From: Clostridiales bacterium
Lineage (GTDB): Bacteria; Bacillota; Clostridia; Oscillospirales; Oscillospiraceae
NCBI GenBank assembly: GCA_003150355.1
Contig: QAMJ01000011.1
Coordinates: 186,001 to 250,000 of the forward strand
Direction: 5' to 3'
Length of the DNA stretch: 64,000 nucleotides
How positions within the stretch are numbered: the first letter of the stretch is position 1; the number at the start of each line of letters is the position of its first letter. The notes below the pieces were generated by a model that saw nothing but the letters and a program-made list of their open reading frames with translations, searched no databases and was not told the origin of the DNA. Shown here piece by piece: positions 34,561 to 43,494 of the stretch. The position numbers were made by a program, and so were the translations under genes.

Positions 34561-34607
34561 AAAAAGGCTGGACAGCCATCCATTTGGAATGGCTGTCCAG
34601 CCTTTTT
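34561..34607 (+). terminator. Bidirectional terminator
   Basis: 19-bp stem AAAAAGGCTGGACAGCCAT with its complement; A and T runs on both sides suit the convergent regulator and Lar-like genes. Confidence 0.9.
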
Positions 34608-34623
34608 GATTTAATTATACGCT

Positions 34624-34851
34624 TTACTCGTTCGGGTTCGCGCGGACTATCTTGCCGAGGTTCCACACGAGAGCGGCTTCGTGTGCTGCCTGCTCGCGCT
34701 CCTCAGGGGTCTTATAGCTGAAAGCCGCGGTCTGGGAGCCGCAGTCGACGCACATGGCGTACCAGCACCAGCCCTGCTCTTCCTCGAGCAATCCCGCGCC
34801 GCCGCAGAACGGGCAGTCGTGCAGCTCGATCTTATCAAAAATATCAGACAT
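34624..34851 (-). CDS. Lar-like zinc-finger small protein
   Basis: 75 residues. CPFCGGAGLLEEEQGWCWYA, then CVDCG, a T-PEEREQAAHEAALVWN segment. The pattern two CxxC pairs plus a closing WN motif matches the restriction-alleviation Lar family, small proteins first known from phage Rac that modulate type I restriction. In this setting function is unknown. I start at ATG 34851 with GGAG 8 nt upstream. It follows the fakA-like gene by a few nucleotides. Confidence 0.7.
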   Translation of the reverse strand: MSDIFDKIELHDCPFCGGAGLLEEEQGWCWYAMCVDCGSQTAAFSYKTPEEREQAAHEAALVWNLGKIVRANPNE

Positions 34852-34856
34852 ATTTA

Positions 34857-36557
34857 TCACTCCACAGAAATCATGTAGTAATACACGGGCTGGCCGCCGT
34901 TGACGACGCTGACCTCAGCGTCCGGGAAGCAGCCGATGATCGTCTCCGCGGCCTCGTTCGCCTTGTCCTCGGCAACATCGCTGCCATAATAGACGGTAAT
35001 GAACTCGGGGCTCAGCTCATCGAACGCCCAGCTCAGCTCCTTGAAGAGCGTCTTTTCACTGCTGTAGCTGCCGAGCAGAGCGCCGTCGAGCAGGGCAAGA
35101 TATTCGCCCGCGTGGATCTCATGGCCGTCAAAGTCCGAGTCGCGCGCGGCATAGGTGACCATAGCGGTGTGGACATTGCCGGCGGCCTCGTTCATCGCGG
35201 CGATAAGGTTCTCCTCGGTCTCCTCGGGGTTGAAGTTCAGCATAGCGGAAATGCCCTGCGGCACTGTCCTCGTCGGGATGATGATAACTTTCTTATCGCT
35301 CAGGCGGGCGCACTGCTCCGCCGCCATGATGATGTTCTTATTGTTCGGCAGCACGAAAACGGTGTTTGCCGGGGTGCGGTTTATCTCTTTGAGGATATCG
35401 TCGGTCGAAGGGTTCATGGTCTGGCCGCCGGTGACGATACCGTCCGCGCCGAGCTCCCTGAACAGACCCTCAAGACCCTTGCCTGCACACACTGTGACGA
35501 CGCCGTAGTCCTTCACGCTCTTGCAGTACTGCTCCTCGCCCTCCTCAAGCTCGCGCTCGATGGCATCGAGGTCGTCCGTCGTCTGGACGTGCTTACCGGC
35601 AAGGATATCGTCATGCTGGGTGCGCATATTCTCGATCTTCGCAAGCTCCAGCGTGCCGAAATTCTGCGCCTCGTTGAGGGCGTTGCCGGGGATGTTGGTG
35701 TGGACATGGACCTTGAAAGCCTCGTCGTCCTCGCCGATAACAAGGCTGTCACCGATGCTGGTGAGATACTTGCGCAGCGGCTCAAGGTCAACGTCGGGAT
35801 CATGCTTGCGCACGATGAAGACCGTATCGAACGCGAAGGTGATATCCTCCGTGTCGAACACATCGAAAGCACTGCTCTCCTTCTCGGTCTCGACGATCTC
35901 GTCCACGTTCTCGGGAGCGGTGATCTCACCGCGGTAGGAGGCGAGCATCGCGCCGAGGATGTACATATAGCCCTGACCGCCGGCGTCAATGACTCCGGCT
36001 TTCTTGAGCACAGGGTTCTGGTTCACGGTCTCGGCCAGAGCGTCGTTACCGGCCTTGATGGCGCAGTCAAGGCAGCTTTCAAGGCTTGCGCCCGCGTTCG
36101 CCGCTTCGACGGCGGCTGCCGCCGCCATGCGCGAGACGGTAAGGATGGTGCCCTCGGCGGGCTTCATAACGGCCTTATAGGCTGCGTCGACTCCGTCCTG
36201 CATCGCACCGGCGAACTCCTGTGCGCCGGCGGTATCGAGCCCTTTGAGGCGCTTGGAGATGCCCCTGAAGAGCAGGGAGAGGATAACGCCGGAGTTGCCG
36301 CGCGCGCCGCGGAGCAGCGCGGAAGCCACGCAGTCCGCCGCCGCGGCTATCGTATCGAATTCTTTCTTCTTAAGCTCCGTCGCGGCCTTATCCATAGTCA
36401 GCGCCATATTGGTGCCGGTATCCCCGTCGGGCACGGGGAAAACGTTGAGGTCGTTTATCGCCTGAACATTGGCATGGAGCGCTGCGTTGGCGCAGAGTAT
36501 CATCTCTTTGAAGGCAGCGGCGTCTATATAATTTCTCAATTGAATGTACCTCCGCAT
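34857..36557 (-). CDS. fakA: DAK2-domain fatty acid kinase FakA-like (YloV)
   Basis: 566 residues. The N-terminal DhaL/DAK2 ATP-binding domain has NDLNVFPVPDGDTGTNM and ALLRGARGNSGVILS; the middle and C-terminal parts hold the FakA/DegV-like domain (TGGQTMNPSTDDIL, VFVLPNNKNIIMAA). FakA with a FakB (DegV) protein phosphorylates fatty acids. Two starts are possible: ATG 36557 with GGGAGG upstream, or TTG 36539 with GGAGG upstream; the shorter one aligns better with relatives. It lies 27 nt after asp23, the conserved yloU-yloV order. Confidence 0.92.
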   Translation of the reverse strand: MRRYIQLRNYIDAAAFKEMILCANAALHANVQAINDLNVFPVPDGDTGTNMALTMDKAATELKKKEFDTIAAAADCVASALLRGARGNSGVILSLLFRGISKRLKGLDTAGAQEFAGAMQDGVDAAYKAVMKPAEGTILTVSRMAAAAAVEAANAGASLESCLDCAIKAGNDALAETVNQNPVLKKAGVIDAGGQGYMYILGAMLASYRGEITAPENVDEIVETEKESSAFDVFDTEDITFAFDTVFIVRKHDPDVDLEPLRKYLTSIGDSLVIGEDDEAFKVHVHTNIPGNALNEAQNFGTLELAKIENMRTQHDDILAGKHVQTTDDLDAIERELEEGEEQYCKSVKDYGVVTVCAGKGLEGLFRELGADGIVTGGQTMNPSTDDILKEINRTPANTVFVLPNNKNIIMAAEQCARLSDKKVIIIPTRTVPQGISAMLNFNPEETEENLIAAMNEAAGNVHTAMVTYAARDSDFDGHEIHAGEYLALLDGALLGSYSSEKTLFKELSWAFDELSPEFITVYYGSDVAEDKANEAAETIIGCFPDAEVSVVNGGQPVYYYMISVE

Positions 36558-36584
36558 GGCATGGAACCTCCCATGCCGGAATTT

Positions 36585-36935
36585 TTATCCGATGATCGTG
36601 TCAATATAAACGTCAACGCTCTTGACCGGGACTCCGGCGGCCTTCGTGAGCTTATAGCTGACTGTATTCATAATGCTGCGTGAAACTGCCGCGATATTGA
36701 CGCCGTGGTCGACGCCAATATGCAGCTCGAGAGATACGCTGCCGTCGCCGTTATAGTGCACCTCAACGCCCTTGGACATCGATTCCCTGCGCAGAAGCTG
36801 GAGCGGACCGCCGTCCTTGCTGCGCCCTGCCATACCCTTGACGCCGAAGCAGCTGGTAGCCGCGTCGCCCGCAAGGTAGGTCAGAACCTCATCGGTAATG
36901 CTGATGTTTCCCTTGCTGCTGCTGATATTGACCAT
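36585..36935 (-). CDS. Asp23/Gls24 family protein (YloU)
   Basis: 116 residues. GNISITDEVLTYLAGDAATS and VEVHYNGDGSVSLELHIGVD are family sequence. These cytoplasmic proteins are linked to envelope or alkaline stress and occur next to the DAK2 protein in most Firmicutes. AAGGGAG precedes the ATG. Confidence 0.92.
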   Translation of the reverse strand: MVNISSSKGNISITDEVLTYLAGDAATSCFGVKGMAGRSKDGGPLQLLRRESMSKGVEVHYNGDGSVSLELHIGVDHGVNIAAVSRSIMNTVSYKLTKAAGVPVKSVDVYIDTIIG

Positions 36936-37111
36936 TAAGTAACAGCTCCCTTCCTTCGGTTTCCCGGCAGGCGGACGCGCTGCGCCCCAATGCGCGGCAG
37001 CTCCGCCTGAACCAGAGATTTATTATAATACAGGCACCGGAAAAGTACAAGAAATATTTGAAGTATTCGCCGCTTTTGTGCAGTATTCTACAGTAATATC
37101 AGTCTTTTTGC

Positions 37112-38950
37112 TCACTCAACGGTGACGGACTTGGCCAGATTGCGTGGTTTGTCTATGTCACAGCCCTTGTGCAGCGCCACATAATACGCGAAAAGCTGGA
37201 GCGGTATGACGCCGAGGGAGGGCTGGAGGATGACATGGGTATCCGGCACGGAGAGCACGTTCTCCGCCGTCTTGCGCATATCGGCGGCTTTGCTCTCCGC
37301 CGTCAGGGCGACGATATCCGCCCCGCGCGCCTTGACCTCGATGATGTTCGAGAGCGTCTTTTCAAACAGCGGCTTATAGGTACCGAGCGCAACGACGAGG
37401 GTACCGTCCTCGATAAGGGATATGGTGCCGTGCTTGAGTTCGCCCGATGCGTAGGCCTCGGAGTGGATATAGGAGATCTCCTTGAGCTTGAGGCTGCCCT
37501 CAAGGCCGAGGGCGTAATCAAGGTTGCGCCCGATGAAGAAGATGGAATTATGATTGAAGTAGCGGGAGGCGAGGTACTTTATCTCGTCGATATCCTCGAG
37601 CACGGCCTCCATCTTGACAGGCAGGGCAAGAAGCTCCTCGACGATCTCCTCATACTCCGCGTCGCCGATGCTGCCGCAGACCTTGGCAAAATAAACGCCG
37701 AGCATATCCAGCAGCACAAGCTGCGTGCTGTAAGCCTTGGTGGTAGCGACGGCGATCTCGGGGCCTGCCCAGGTGTAGAGGACATCGTCCGACTCGCGGG
37801 CGATGGAGCTGCCGACGACGTTCACGATGGAGAGGATCTTCGCGCCGAGGCGGCGCGCCTCGCGGAGCGCGGCCATGGTATCGAGCGTCTCGCCCGACTG
37901 GCTGATGACGATGACAAGGCTGTTCGGCCCGACGAGGGGATCGGCATAGCGAAACTCCGAGGCGAGCTGCACATCCACGGGCTTTCTCAGAAGCCGCTCA
38001 AGATTATACTTGCCGACCATGCCGACATGGTAGGACGAGCCGCAGGCTACGATGAATATCCTGTCAAGGCTGCGGATGAAGTCCTCATCAAGGCTCAGTT
38101 CATCGAAAACGATCTGGCCTTCCTTTATTCTTGGGGAGATGGTCTTGCGCACGGCCTCGGGCTGCTCCATGATCTCCTTGAACATGAAGTGCGGATAGCC
38201 GCCCTTTTCGGCAGCGCTGACGTCCCAGTCGACATAGCTGTGCTCTTTCTCGACGGGCTGGCCGTATTCATCAAAGACCTGGATGCCGTCGGCGGAGACG
38301 AGGGCGACCTCGCCGTCGTTCATATATGCCACATCGCGCGTATGCTTGATGAGCGCAGTAACGTCAGAGGCGATGAAATTGCAGCCGTCACCGTAGCCGA
38401 GGAGCAGAGGCGCATCCTTGCGGGCGGCGATGAAGCTGTCGGGCGTATCCTTGCACATGATACCCAGGGCGTATGCGCCCTCGATGCGGTCGAGCACACG
38501 GTAGACAGAGGCCATAAAGTCCCCGCAGCTGTCATAGAAATACTCGAGCAGCTGCGCGACGACCTCGGTATCGGTCTCGGAGCTGAAGTGCATACCCTGA
38601 GAGATAAGAAATTCCTTTATCTCAACATAGTTCTCGATGATGCCGTTATGCACGACGGCGATGTTCCTGCCCTCACTCAGGTGCGGGTGGGAGTTTATGT
38701 CGTTCGGTTCGCCATGCGTCGCCCAGCGCGTATGGCCGATGCCGAGCGTGCCGGTGAGGCTGCGTCCGTTATCCGTCAGCGCCTTGAGGACGCTCAGACG
38801 CCCCTTGGATTTCTTTACCTGTAAGCCGCGCCTGCCGCCGAGAACGGCGAGACCGGCAGAATCATACCCACGGTATTCGAGCCGTTCAAGCCCGTCCAGC
38901 AGAATGGGAGCGGCCTGCTCTTTTCCAACGTAACCTACTATGCCGCACAT
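37112..38950 (-). CDS. glmS: Glutamine-fructose-6-phosphate aminotransferase (isomerizing)
   Basis: 612 residues, full length. Makes glucosamine-6-phosphate for peptidoglycan. The N-terminal nucleophile Cys is residue 2 after Met removal (CGIVGYVG); glutaminase motifs HTRWATHG and HNGIIENY follow; two SIS domains carry CGSSYHVG and SQSGETLDT; the C-terminus KSVTVE is diagnostic. I start at ATG 38950 with AAAGGA upstream. The predicted leader is about 70 nt, too short for a glmS ribozyme. Confidence 0.97.
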   Translation of the reverse strand: MCGIVGYVGKEQAAPILLDGLERLEYRGYDSAGLAVLGGRRGLQVKKSKGRLSVLKALTDNGRSLTGTLGIGHTRWATHGEPNDINSHPHLSEGRNIAVVHNGIIENYVEIKEFLISQGMHFSSETDTEVVAQLLEYFYDSCGDFMASVYRVLDRIEGAYALGIMCKDTPDSFIAARKDAPLLLGYGDGCNFIASDVTALIKHTRDVAYMNDGEVALVSADGIQVFDEYGQPVEKEHSYVDWDVSAAEKGGYPHFMFKEIMEQPEAVRKTISPRIKEGQIVFDELSLDEDFIRSLDRIFIVACGSSYHVGMVGKYNLERLLRKPVDVQLASEFRYADPLVGPNSLVIVISQSGETLDTMAALREARRLGAKILSIVNVVGSSIARESDDVLYTWAGPEIAVATTKAYSTQLVLLDMLGVYFAKVCGSIGDAEYEEIVEELLALPVKMEAVLEDIDEIKYLASRYFNHNSIFFIGRNLDYALGLEGSLKLKEISYIHSEAYASGELKHGTISLIEDGTLVVALGTYKPLFEKTLSNIIEVKARGADIVALTAESKAADMRKTAENVLSVPDTHVILQPSLGVIPLQLFAYYVALHKGCDIDKPRNLAKSVTVE

Positions 38951-39025
38951 GGTTTCACGTCCTTTCATTTCTTTACTATACGATCTTCCGTTATTTCTTA
39001 CTATAGTAATAGCACACGAGGATAA

Positions 39026-39054
39026 ATTATATCACCGGTGCGGTTTTCCCGCAA
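39026..39054 (-). promoter_or_regulatory. Promoter of glmS
   Basis: TTGCGG, exact 17-nt spacer, TATAAT on the minus strand. Confidence 0.65.
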
Positions 39055-39139
39055 GTGTCCGAAATTCTATATAGTGCACAGTTTCGGCCGCCGTAAATAG
39101 TCAGTTATTACAACTTTGCACGATTTACCCGTTTTGCCC

Positions 39140-39168
39140 TTGAAAAATTGTTAGGCTTGCATTAGAAT
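39140..39168 (+). promoter_or_regulatory. Distal promoter candidate of nrdG-nrdD
   Basis: TTGAAA, exact 17-nt spacer, TAGAAT. Transcripts from here would run through both NrdR boxes. Confidence 0.45.
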
Positions 39169-39204
39169 AGCCGTCGGTGTCTTCTGCGTGTGCCGCGCGG
39201 GATG

Positions 39205-39261
39205 GCACTATATTTTGTGCCAGAAACCAAGTTTTTCGATTTTGTAATCAATATATAGTGA
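39205..39261. promoter_or_regulatory. Two NrdR boxes
   Basis: GCACTATATTTTGTGC (39205-39220) and AATCAATATATAGTGA (39246-39261). Both fit every core position of the consensus CwAtATaTwGtG. Start-to-start distance is 41 bp, near four helical turns; the usual distance is about 31. A weaker 10-of-12 match lies at 39065-39076. Confidence 0.75.
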
Positions 39262-39269
39262 TTTTGCTA

Positions 39270-39298
39270 TTGACAAGCGCGGCATGTGGCCTTATTAT
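39270..39298 (+). promoter_or_regulatory. Proximal promoter of nrdG-nrdD
   Basis: TTGACA, exact 17-nt spacer, TATTAT, 9 nt past the second NrdR box and 47 nt before nrdG. Confidence 0.75.
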
Positions 39299-39345
39299 AT
39301 ACAAGCGCGATGACGGCGCGATGCTAACGCGAAGGAGGATGCGGC

Positions 39346-40041
39346 ATGCTTATATCCGGTCTGCAGAAGCTGACTTTGCTGGATTATCCCGGCCTTGTCG
39401 CCTGCACGGTGTTCACCGGCGGCTGCAACTTCCGCTGCCCGTTCTGCCACAACGCACCTCTGGTTCTGCCGGAGGAACTGGCGCACGATACGGATGAGGA
39501 GCAGGTGCTGAGCTTTCTTAAAAAGCGCACGGGTGTGCTCGACGGCGTCGCGATAACCGGGGGCGAGCCGCTGCTGCACAGCGACATCGGCGCGTTTCTC
39601 AAAAAGGTGCGCGCGCTCGGCTTCAGGATAAAGCTCGACACTAACGGTTCCTTTCCCGACAGGCTCATGGACATCGTCCGCGCGGGGCTTGTGGACAGGG
39701 TCGCGATGGATATAAAGAACTCGCCTGAGCTTTACGCGAAGACCGCGGGGATCGGCAGGCTCGACCTTGACGCGATAGAGCGCTCGAAGGATTTTCTTCT
39801 GAGCGGCAGCGTGGACTATGAGTTCAGGACGACCGTTGTAAAAGGGCTGCACTCGCGCGAGAGCGTCAGGGATGCGGCAAAATGGATAAGCGGCGCAAAG
39901 GAGTATTACCTCCAGCAGTTCAAGGATTCCGGCCATGTGCTGGATATCCGCGGGCTCGGCGCCTATGACGAAGCAGAAATGCACTCGCTGTCCGACGCGG
40001 CGGCGGAATACGTTCCGTCGGTGCAGGTCAGGGGTGTCTGA
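39346..40041 (+). CDS. nrdG: Anaerobic ribonucleoside-triphosphate reductase activating protein
   Basis: 231 residues, radical SAM enzyme. The 4Fe-4S motif is CNFRCPFC near residue 28, with GGEPLLH as the SAM-binding glycine motif. It makes the glycyl radical on NrdD. It is longer than E. coli NrdG and belongs to the PflA-like group common in Firmicutes, preceded by LTLLDYPGLVACTVFTGGC. It is 26 nt upstream of nrdD. Confidence 0.94.
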   Translation: MLISGLQKLTLLDYPGLVACTVFTGGCNFRCPFCHNAPLVLPEELAHDTDEEQVLSFLKKRTGVLDGVAITGGEPLLHSDIGAFLKKVRALGFRIKLDTNGSFPDRLMDIVRAGLVDRVAMDIKNSPELYAKTAGIGRLDLDAIERSKDFLLSGSVDYEFRTTVVKGLHSRESVRDAAKWISGAKEYYLQQFKDSGHVLDIRGLGAYDEAEMHSLSDAAAEYVPSVQVRGV

Positions 40042-40067
40042 TATACCAAAGATAGGGGGATAAAGAA

Positions 40068-42464
40068 TTGTATCAGGTAGTAAAGCGCGACGGCAAAATA
40101 GTAGAGTTCGACATAAACAAGATCGCCGCCGCAATCAAGAAGGCGTTTGACGCCACCGGCACGGATTATAACGACAGCGTCATTGACTTTCTGGCGCTGA
40201 AGGTCTCGGCAGATTTCCTGCCGAAGATAAAGGACGGCAAGGTCGCCGTCGAGGATATTCAGGACAGCGTCGAGGCGGTGCTCTCCCGCGGCGGCTACGA
40301 GGCGGTCGCAAAGTCCTACATCCTCTACCGCAAGCAGCGCGAGAAGCTGCGCAACACCAAGTCCTCTTACCTCGATTATAAGGAGACTGTCGACAAGTAC
40401 CTCAACATCGAGGACTGGCGCGTCAAAGAAAACTCCACCGTCACCTATTCCGTCGGCGGACTTATCCTCTCGAACTCCGGCGCCATCACCGCGAACTACT
40501 GGCTCAGCGAAGTATACGATCAGGAGATCGCTGACGCGCACCGCAACTGCGATATCCACCTGCATGACCTGAGCATGCTCACCGGCTACTGCGCCGGCTG
40601 GAGCCTGCGCCAGCTCATCAAGCAGGGTCTAGGCATCCCGGGCAAGATCAACTCCTCCCCGGCAAGCCACCTGTCCACCCTCTGCAACCAGATGGTGAAC
40701 TTCCTCGGCATCATGCAGAACGAATGGGCCGGCGCTCAGGCTTTCTCCTCGTTCGACACGTATCTGGCTCCGTTCGTGAGAGTCGATAACCTCACCTACA
40801 AGGAAGTCAAGCAGTGCATCCAGTCCTTCATCTTCGGCGTGAACACCCCGTCCCGCTGGGGCACTCAGGCTCCGTTCTCCAACATCACACTCGACTGGAC
40901 CGTTCCCGCTGACCTCAAGGATCAGCCCGCGATAGTCGGCGGCAAGGAGATGGACTTCACCTACGGCGACTGCAAGAAGGAAATGGACATGGTCAACAAG
41001 GCCTTCATCGACATTATGATCGAAGGCGACGCGAACGGCCGCGGCTTCCAGTACCCGATCCCGACCTACTCCATCACGCGTGACTTTGACTGGTCTCCCA
41101 CCGAGAACAACAAGCTCCTCTTCGAAATGACCGCAAAGTACGGCACTCCCTACTTCTCCAACTACATCAACTCCGACATGGAGCCGAGCGATGTTCGCTC
41201 GATGTGCTGCCGTCTGCGTCTCGACCTCAGAGAGCTGCGCAAGAAGTCCGGCGGTTACTTCGGCTCCGGTGAGTCCACGGGCTCGGTCGGCGTCGTGACG
41301 CTGAACATGCCGCGCCTTGCATACCTCGCCAAGGACGAGAAGGACTTCTACGCCCGTCTCGATAAGCTCATGGATCTCTCCGCGCGCTCCCTCAAAATTA
41401 AGCGCACGGTCATCACAAAGCTCCTTGACGCGGGGCTCTACCCCTACACCAAGTATTACCTCGGCACCTTCGATAACCACTTCTCCACCATCGGCCTTGT
41501 CGGCATGAACGAAGCCGGTCTCAACGCGAAGTGGATCCGTGCCGATATGACAAGCCCCAAGTGCCAGCAGTTCACCAAGGAAGTGCTCGACCATATGCGC
41601 GAGCGTCTGAGTGATTATCAGGAGCAGTACGGCGACCTGTATAACCTCGAGGCTACTCCCGCCGAGTCCACCTCCTACCGTCTCGCGAAGCACGATGTTG
41701 AGCTCTATCCCGACATCATCACCGCGGCGGAGCCGGGCGGCACCCCGTACTACACCAACAGCTCTCACCTGCCTGTCGGCTACACCGACGATATCTTCGC
41801 CGCGCTCGACATTCAGGACGATCTCCAGACGCGCTACACCTCCGGCACCGTCTTCCACGCCTTCCTCGGCGAGAAGCTGCCGAGCTGGGAGGCCGCGGCA
41901 AACCTCGTGCGCAAGATCGCCGAGAACTACAAGCTGCCCTACTACACCCTCTCCCCCACCTACTCCGTCTGCAAGCACCACGGCTACATCAGCGGCGAGC
42001 ATTTCACCTGCCCCGAGTGCGGCGAGCCTGCCGAGGTCTACAGCCGCATCACCGGCTACTACCGCCCCGTGCAGAACTGGAACGCCGGTAAGACCCAGGA
42101 GTACAAGGAGCGCAAGGAATACGTCATCGATCACTCCGTGCTCAAGCACAACGGGCCGATCGAGGAGACCGCTCCCAAGGCTGAGGAGCACACCGCGAAG
42201 AACGGCGAGCATGAGGGCGAAGTCCACGCCGGCGCGAGAGCGATGCTCTTCGCAACGCCGACCTGCCCCAACTGCCGCATCGCCTGCTCCTATCTTGATA
42301 AGGCCGGCTTCAAGTATGAGAAGCTGATGGCCGGGGACAATGTTGAGCTTGCACTCAACTACGGCGTCAAGCAGGCTCCGACCCTTGTCATCACCGACGG
42401 CGAGAGCTTCGAGAAGTTCGCTGGCGCGGGTGCGATCAAGGAATTCCTGAACACTCAGGCGTAA
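40068..42464 (+). CDS. nrdD: Anaerobic ribonucleoside-triphosphate reductase fused to a thioredoxin-like domain
   Basis: 798 residues. An ATP-cone (residues 1-95, VVKRDGKIVEFDINKI) precedes the NrdD barrel. Near the C-terminus are a zinc site (Cys635, CPEC 648-651) and the radical glycine in RITGYYRP (about Gly663). After an acidic, lysine-rich linker (about 690-722) comes an extra domain, residues 724-798: MLFATPTCPNCR with redox pair Cys733-Cys736, then GVKQAPTLVITDG holding the cis-Pro, as in glutaredoxin-like NrdH. It likely feeds electrons to the active site. Start is TTG with AGGGGG upstream. trxB follows. Confidence 0.95.
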   Translation: MYQVVKRDGKIVEFDINKIAAAIKKAFDATGTDYNDSVIDFLALKVSADFLPKIKDGKVAVEDIQDSVEAVLSRGGYEAVAKSYILYRKQREKLRNTKSSYLDYKETVDKYLNIEDWRVKENSTVTYSVGGLILSNSGAITANYWLSEVYDQEIADAHRNCDIHLHDLSMLTGYCAGWSLRQLIKQGLGIPGKINSSPASHLSTLCNQMVNFLGIMQNEWAGAQAFSSFDTYLAPFVRVDNLTYKEVKQCIQSFIFGVNTPSRWGTQAPFSNITLDWTVPADLKDQPAIVGGKEMDFTYGDCKKEMDMVNKAFIDIMIEGDANGRGFQYPIPTYSITRDFDWSPTENNKLLFEMTAKYGTPYFSNYINSDMEPSDVRSMCCRLRLDLRELRKKSGGYFGSGESTGSVGVVTLNMPRLAYLAKDEKDFYARLDKLMDLSARSLKIKRTVITKLLDAGLYPYTKYYLGTFDNHFSTIGLVGMNEAGLNAKWIRADMTSPKCQQFTKEVLDHMRERLSDYQEQYGDLYNLEATPAESTSYRLAKHDVELYPDIITAAEPGGTPYYTNSSHLPVGYTDDIFAALDIQDDLQTRYTSGTVFHAFLGEKLPSWEAAANLVRKIAENYKLPYYTLSPTYSVCKHHGYISGEHFTCPECGEPAEVYSRITGYYRPVQNWNAGKTQEYKERKEYVIDHSVLKHNGPIEETAPKAEEHTAKNGEHEGEVHAGARAMLFATPTCPNCRIACSYLDKAGFKYEKLMAGDNVELALNYGVKQAPTLVITDGESFEKFAGAGAIKEFLNTQA

Positions 42465-42486
42465 GCGATCACCTATAATAAAAAAT

Positions 42487-42512
42487 CAAAGCCCGGATAA
42501 AACCGGGCTTTG
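42487..42512 (+). terminator. Hairpin between nrdD and trxB
   Basis: Perfect 10-bp stem CAAAGCCCGG with ATAAAA loop. The T tract is short, so read-through to trxB is likely. Confidence 0.5.
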
Positions 42513-42525
42513 TTATTGAGGATGT

Positions 42526-43437
42526 ATGAATATGATCTATGATGTAATAGTTATCGGCGGCGGCCCCGCGGGGCTCACCGCAGCGACATATATAAGGCGC
42601 GCGGGCAAGAGTGTGCTGGTCATCGAGAAGGCCGCCTTCGGCGGGCAGATCACGCGCAGCACCAATGTTGAGAACTTCCCCGGATATATCTCCGTCAGCG
42701 GCGCACAGATAGGCGACATGCTGCTGGAGCAGGCGATGAACCAGGGCGCGGAGGTCGAGCTTGAGGAGGTCGTGTCCGTGTCCGCCGCGGGCGAGGGAAA
42801 GACCGTAGTCTGCGCGTCCGGTGCGGAATATACTTGCCGCGCGCTCATAATTGCGACCGGCGCGAAGCCGCGCACCCTCGGCCTTGAGAACGAGGAGCGG
42901 CTCACCGGCAGCGGCGTGTGCTATTGCAGCGTGTGCGATGGCGCATTCTTCGCCGGGCAGGATGTCGCCGTCTCGGGCGGCGGCAACAGTGCGCTCTCCG
43001 ACGCGATACTGCTGAGCGAAATTTGCCGCAAGGTGTATCTCATCCACCGGCACGGCAGCTTCCGCGGCGAGGCAATGCTCGTCGAGGCGCTGCGCGGCAA
43101 GGCCAATGTGGAATTCGTGCTCGATGCGAAGATAAGCGCGCTGATCGGCGGGGACGAGCTCTCCGGTGTCGAGGTCGAGCAGGGCGGCGAGCGCCGTGTG
43201 CTGCCGGTGTCCGGGCTCTTCGTCTCCATCGGCCGCGCGCCCGATACCGAAGTTTTCAGCGGGCTCATCTCTCTCGACAAGGGCGGCTACGCCGCCTCGG
43301 GCGAGGACTGCCTGACCGTCTGCCCCGGCGTTTTCGTCGCGGGCGACTGCCGCGCAAAGTCCGTCCGCCAGCTCACGACCGCCATGTCCGACGGCTCCGT
43401 CGCGGCGCTCGCAGCCTGCGCATGGCTGGATAAGTAA
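42526..43437 (+). CDS. trxB: Thioredoxin reductase-like flavoprotein
   Basis: 303 residues. FAD-binding GGGPAGLTAATYIRRAG, redox pair CSVC within YCSVCDGAFF, nucleotide-binding GGGNSALSDA, and the closing FAD motif GVFVAGDCRAKSVRQL then TTAMSDGSVAA. The NADPH-site motif usually HRRxxxR reads HRHGSFR here, and GGGDS reads GGGNS. It lies 61 nt after nrdD and probably reduces its fused thioredoxin-like domain. ATG 42532 is an alternative start. Confidence 0.92.
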   Translation: MNMIYDVIVIGGGPAGLTAATYIRRAGKSVLVIEKAAFGGQITRSTNVENFPGYISVSGAQIGDMLLEQAMNQGAEVELEEVVSVSAAGEGKTVVCASGAEYTCRALIIATGAKPRTLGLENEERLTGSGVCYCSVCDGAFFAGQDVAVSGGGNSALSDAILLSEICRKVYLIHRHGSFRGEAMLVEALRGKANVEFVLDAKISALIGGDELSGVEVEQGGERRVLPVSGLFVSIGRAPDTEVFSGLISLDKGGYAASGEDCLTVCPGVFVAGDCRAKSVRQLTTAMSDGSVAALAACAWLDK

Positions 43438-43446
43438 GGTGAATAT

Positions 43447-43494
43447 TGAAAAATCACAGGCTGCACGAATTTCCGTGCCGCCTGTGATTTTTCA
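43447..43494 (+). terminator. Bidirectional terminator between trxB and the esterase
   Basis: 15-bp stem TGAAAAATCACAGGC with exact complement and an inner GCACG/CGTGC stem. A and T runs flank both arms. Confidence 0.85.

Noticed and set aside
34561..34607. Small RNA gene
   Set aside because: The long stem with A and T flanks is fully explained as a bidirectional terminator between convergent genes.
37169..38824. A 551-codon plus-strand frame opposite glmS
   Set aside because: Antisense shadow of a clearly identified gene in high-GC DNA.
38951..39340. glmS ribozyme
   Set aside because: No core sequence recognised and the predicted leader is too short.
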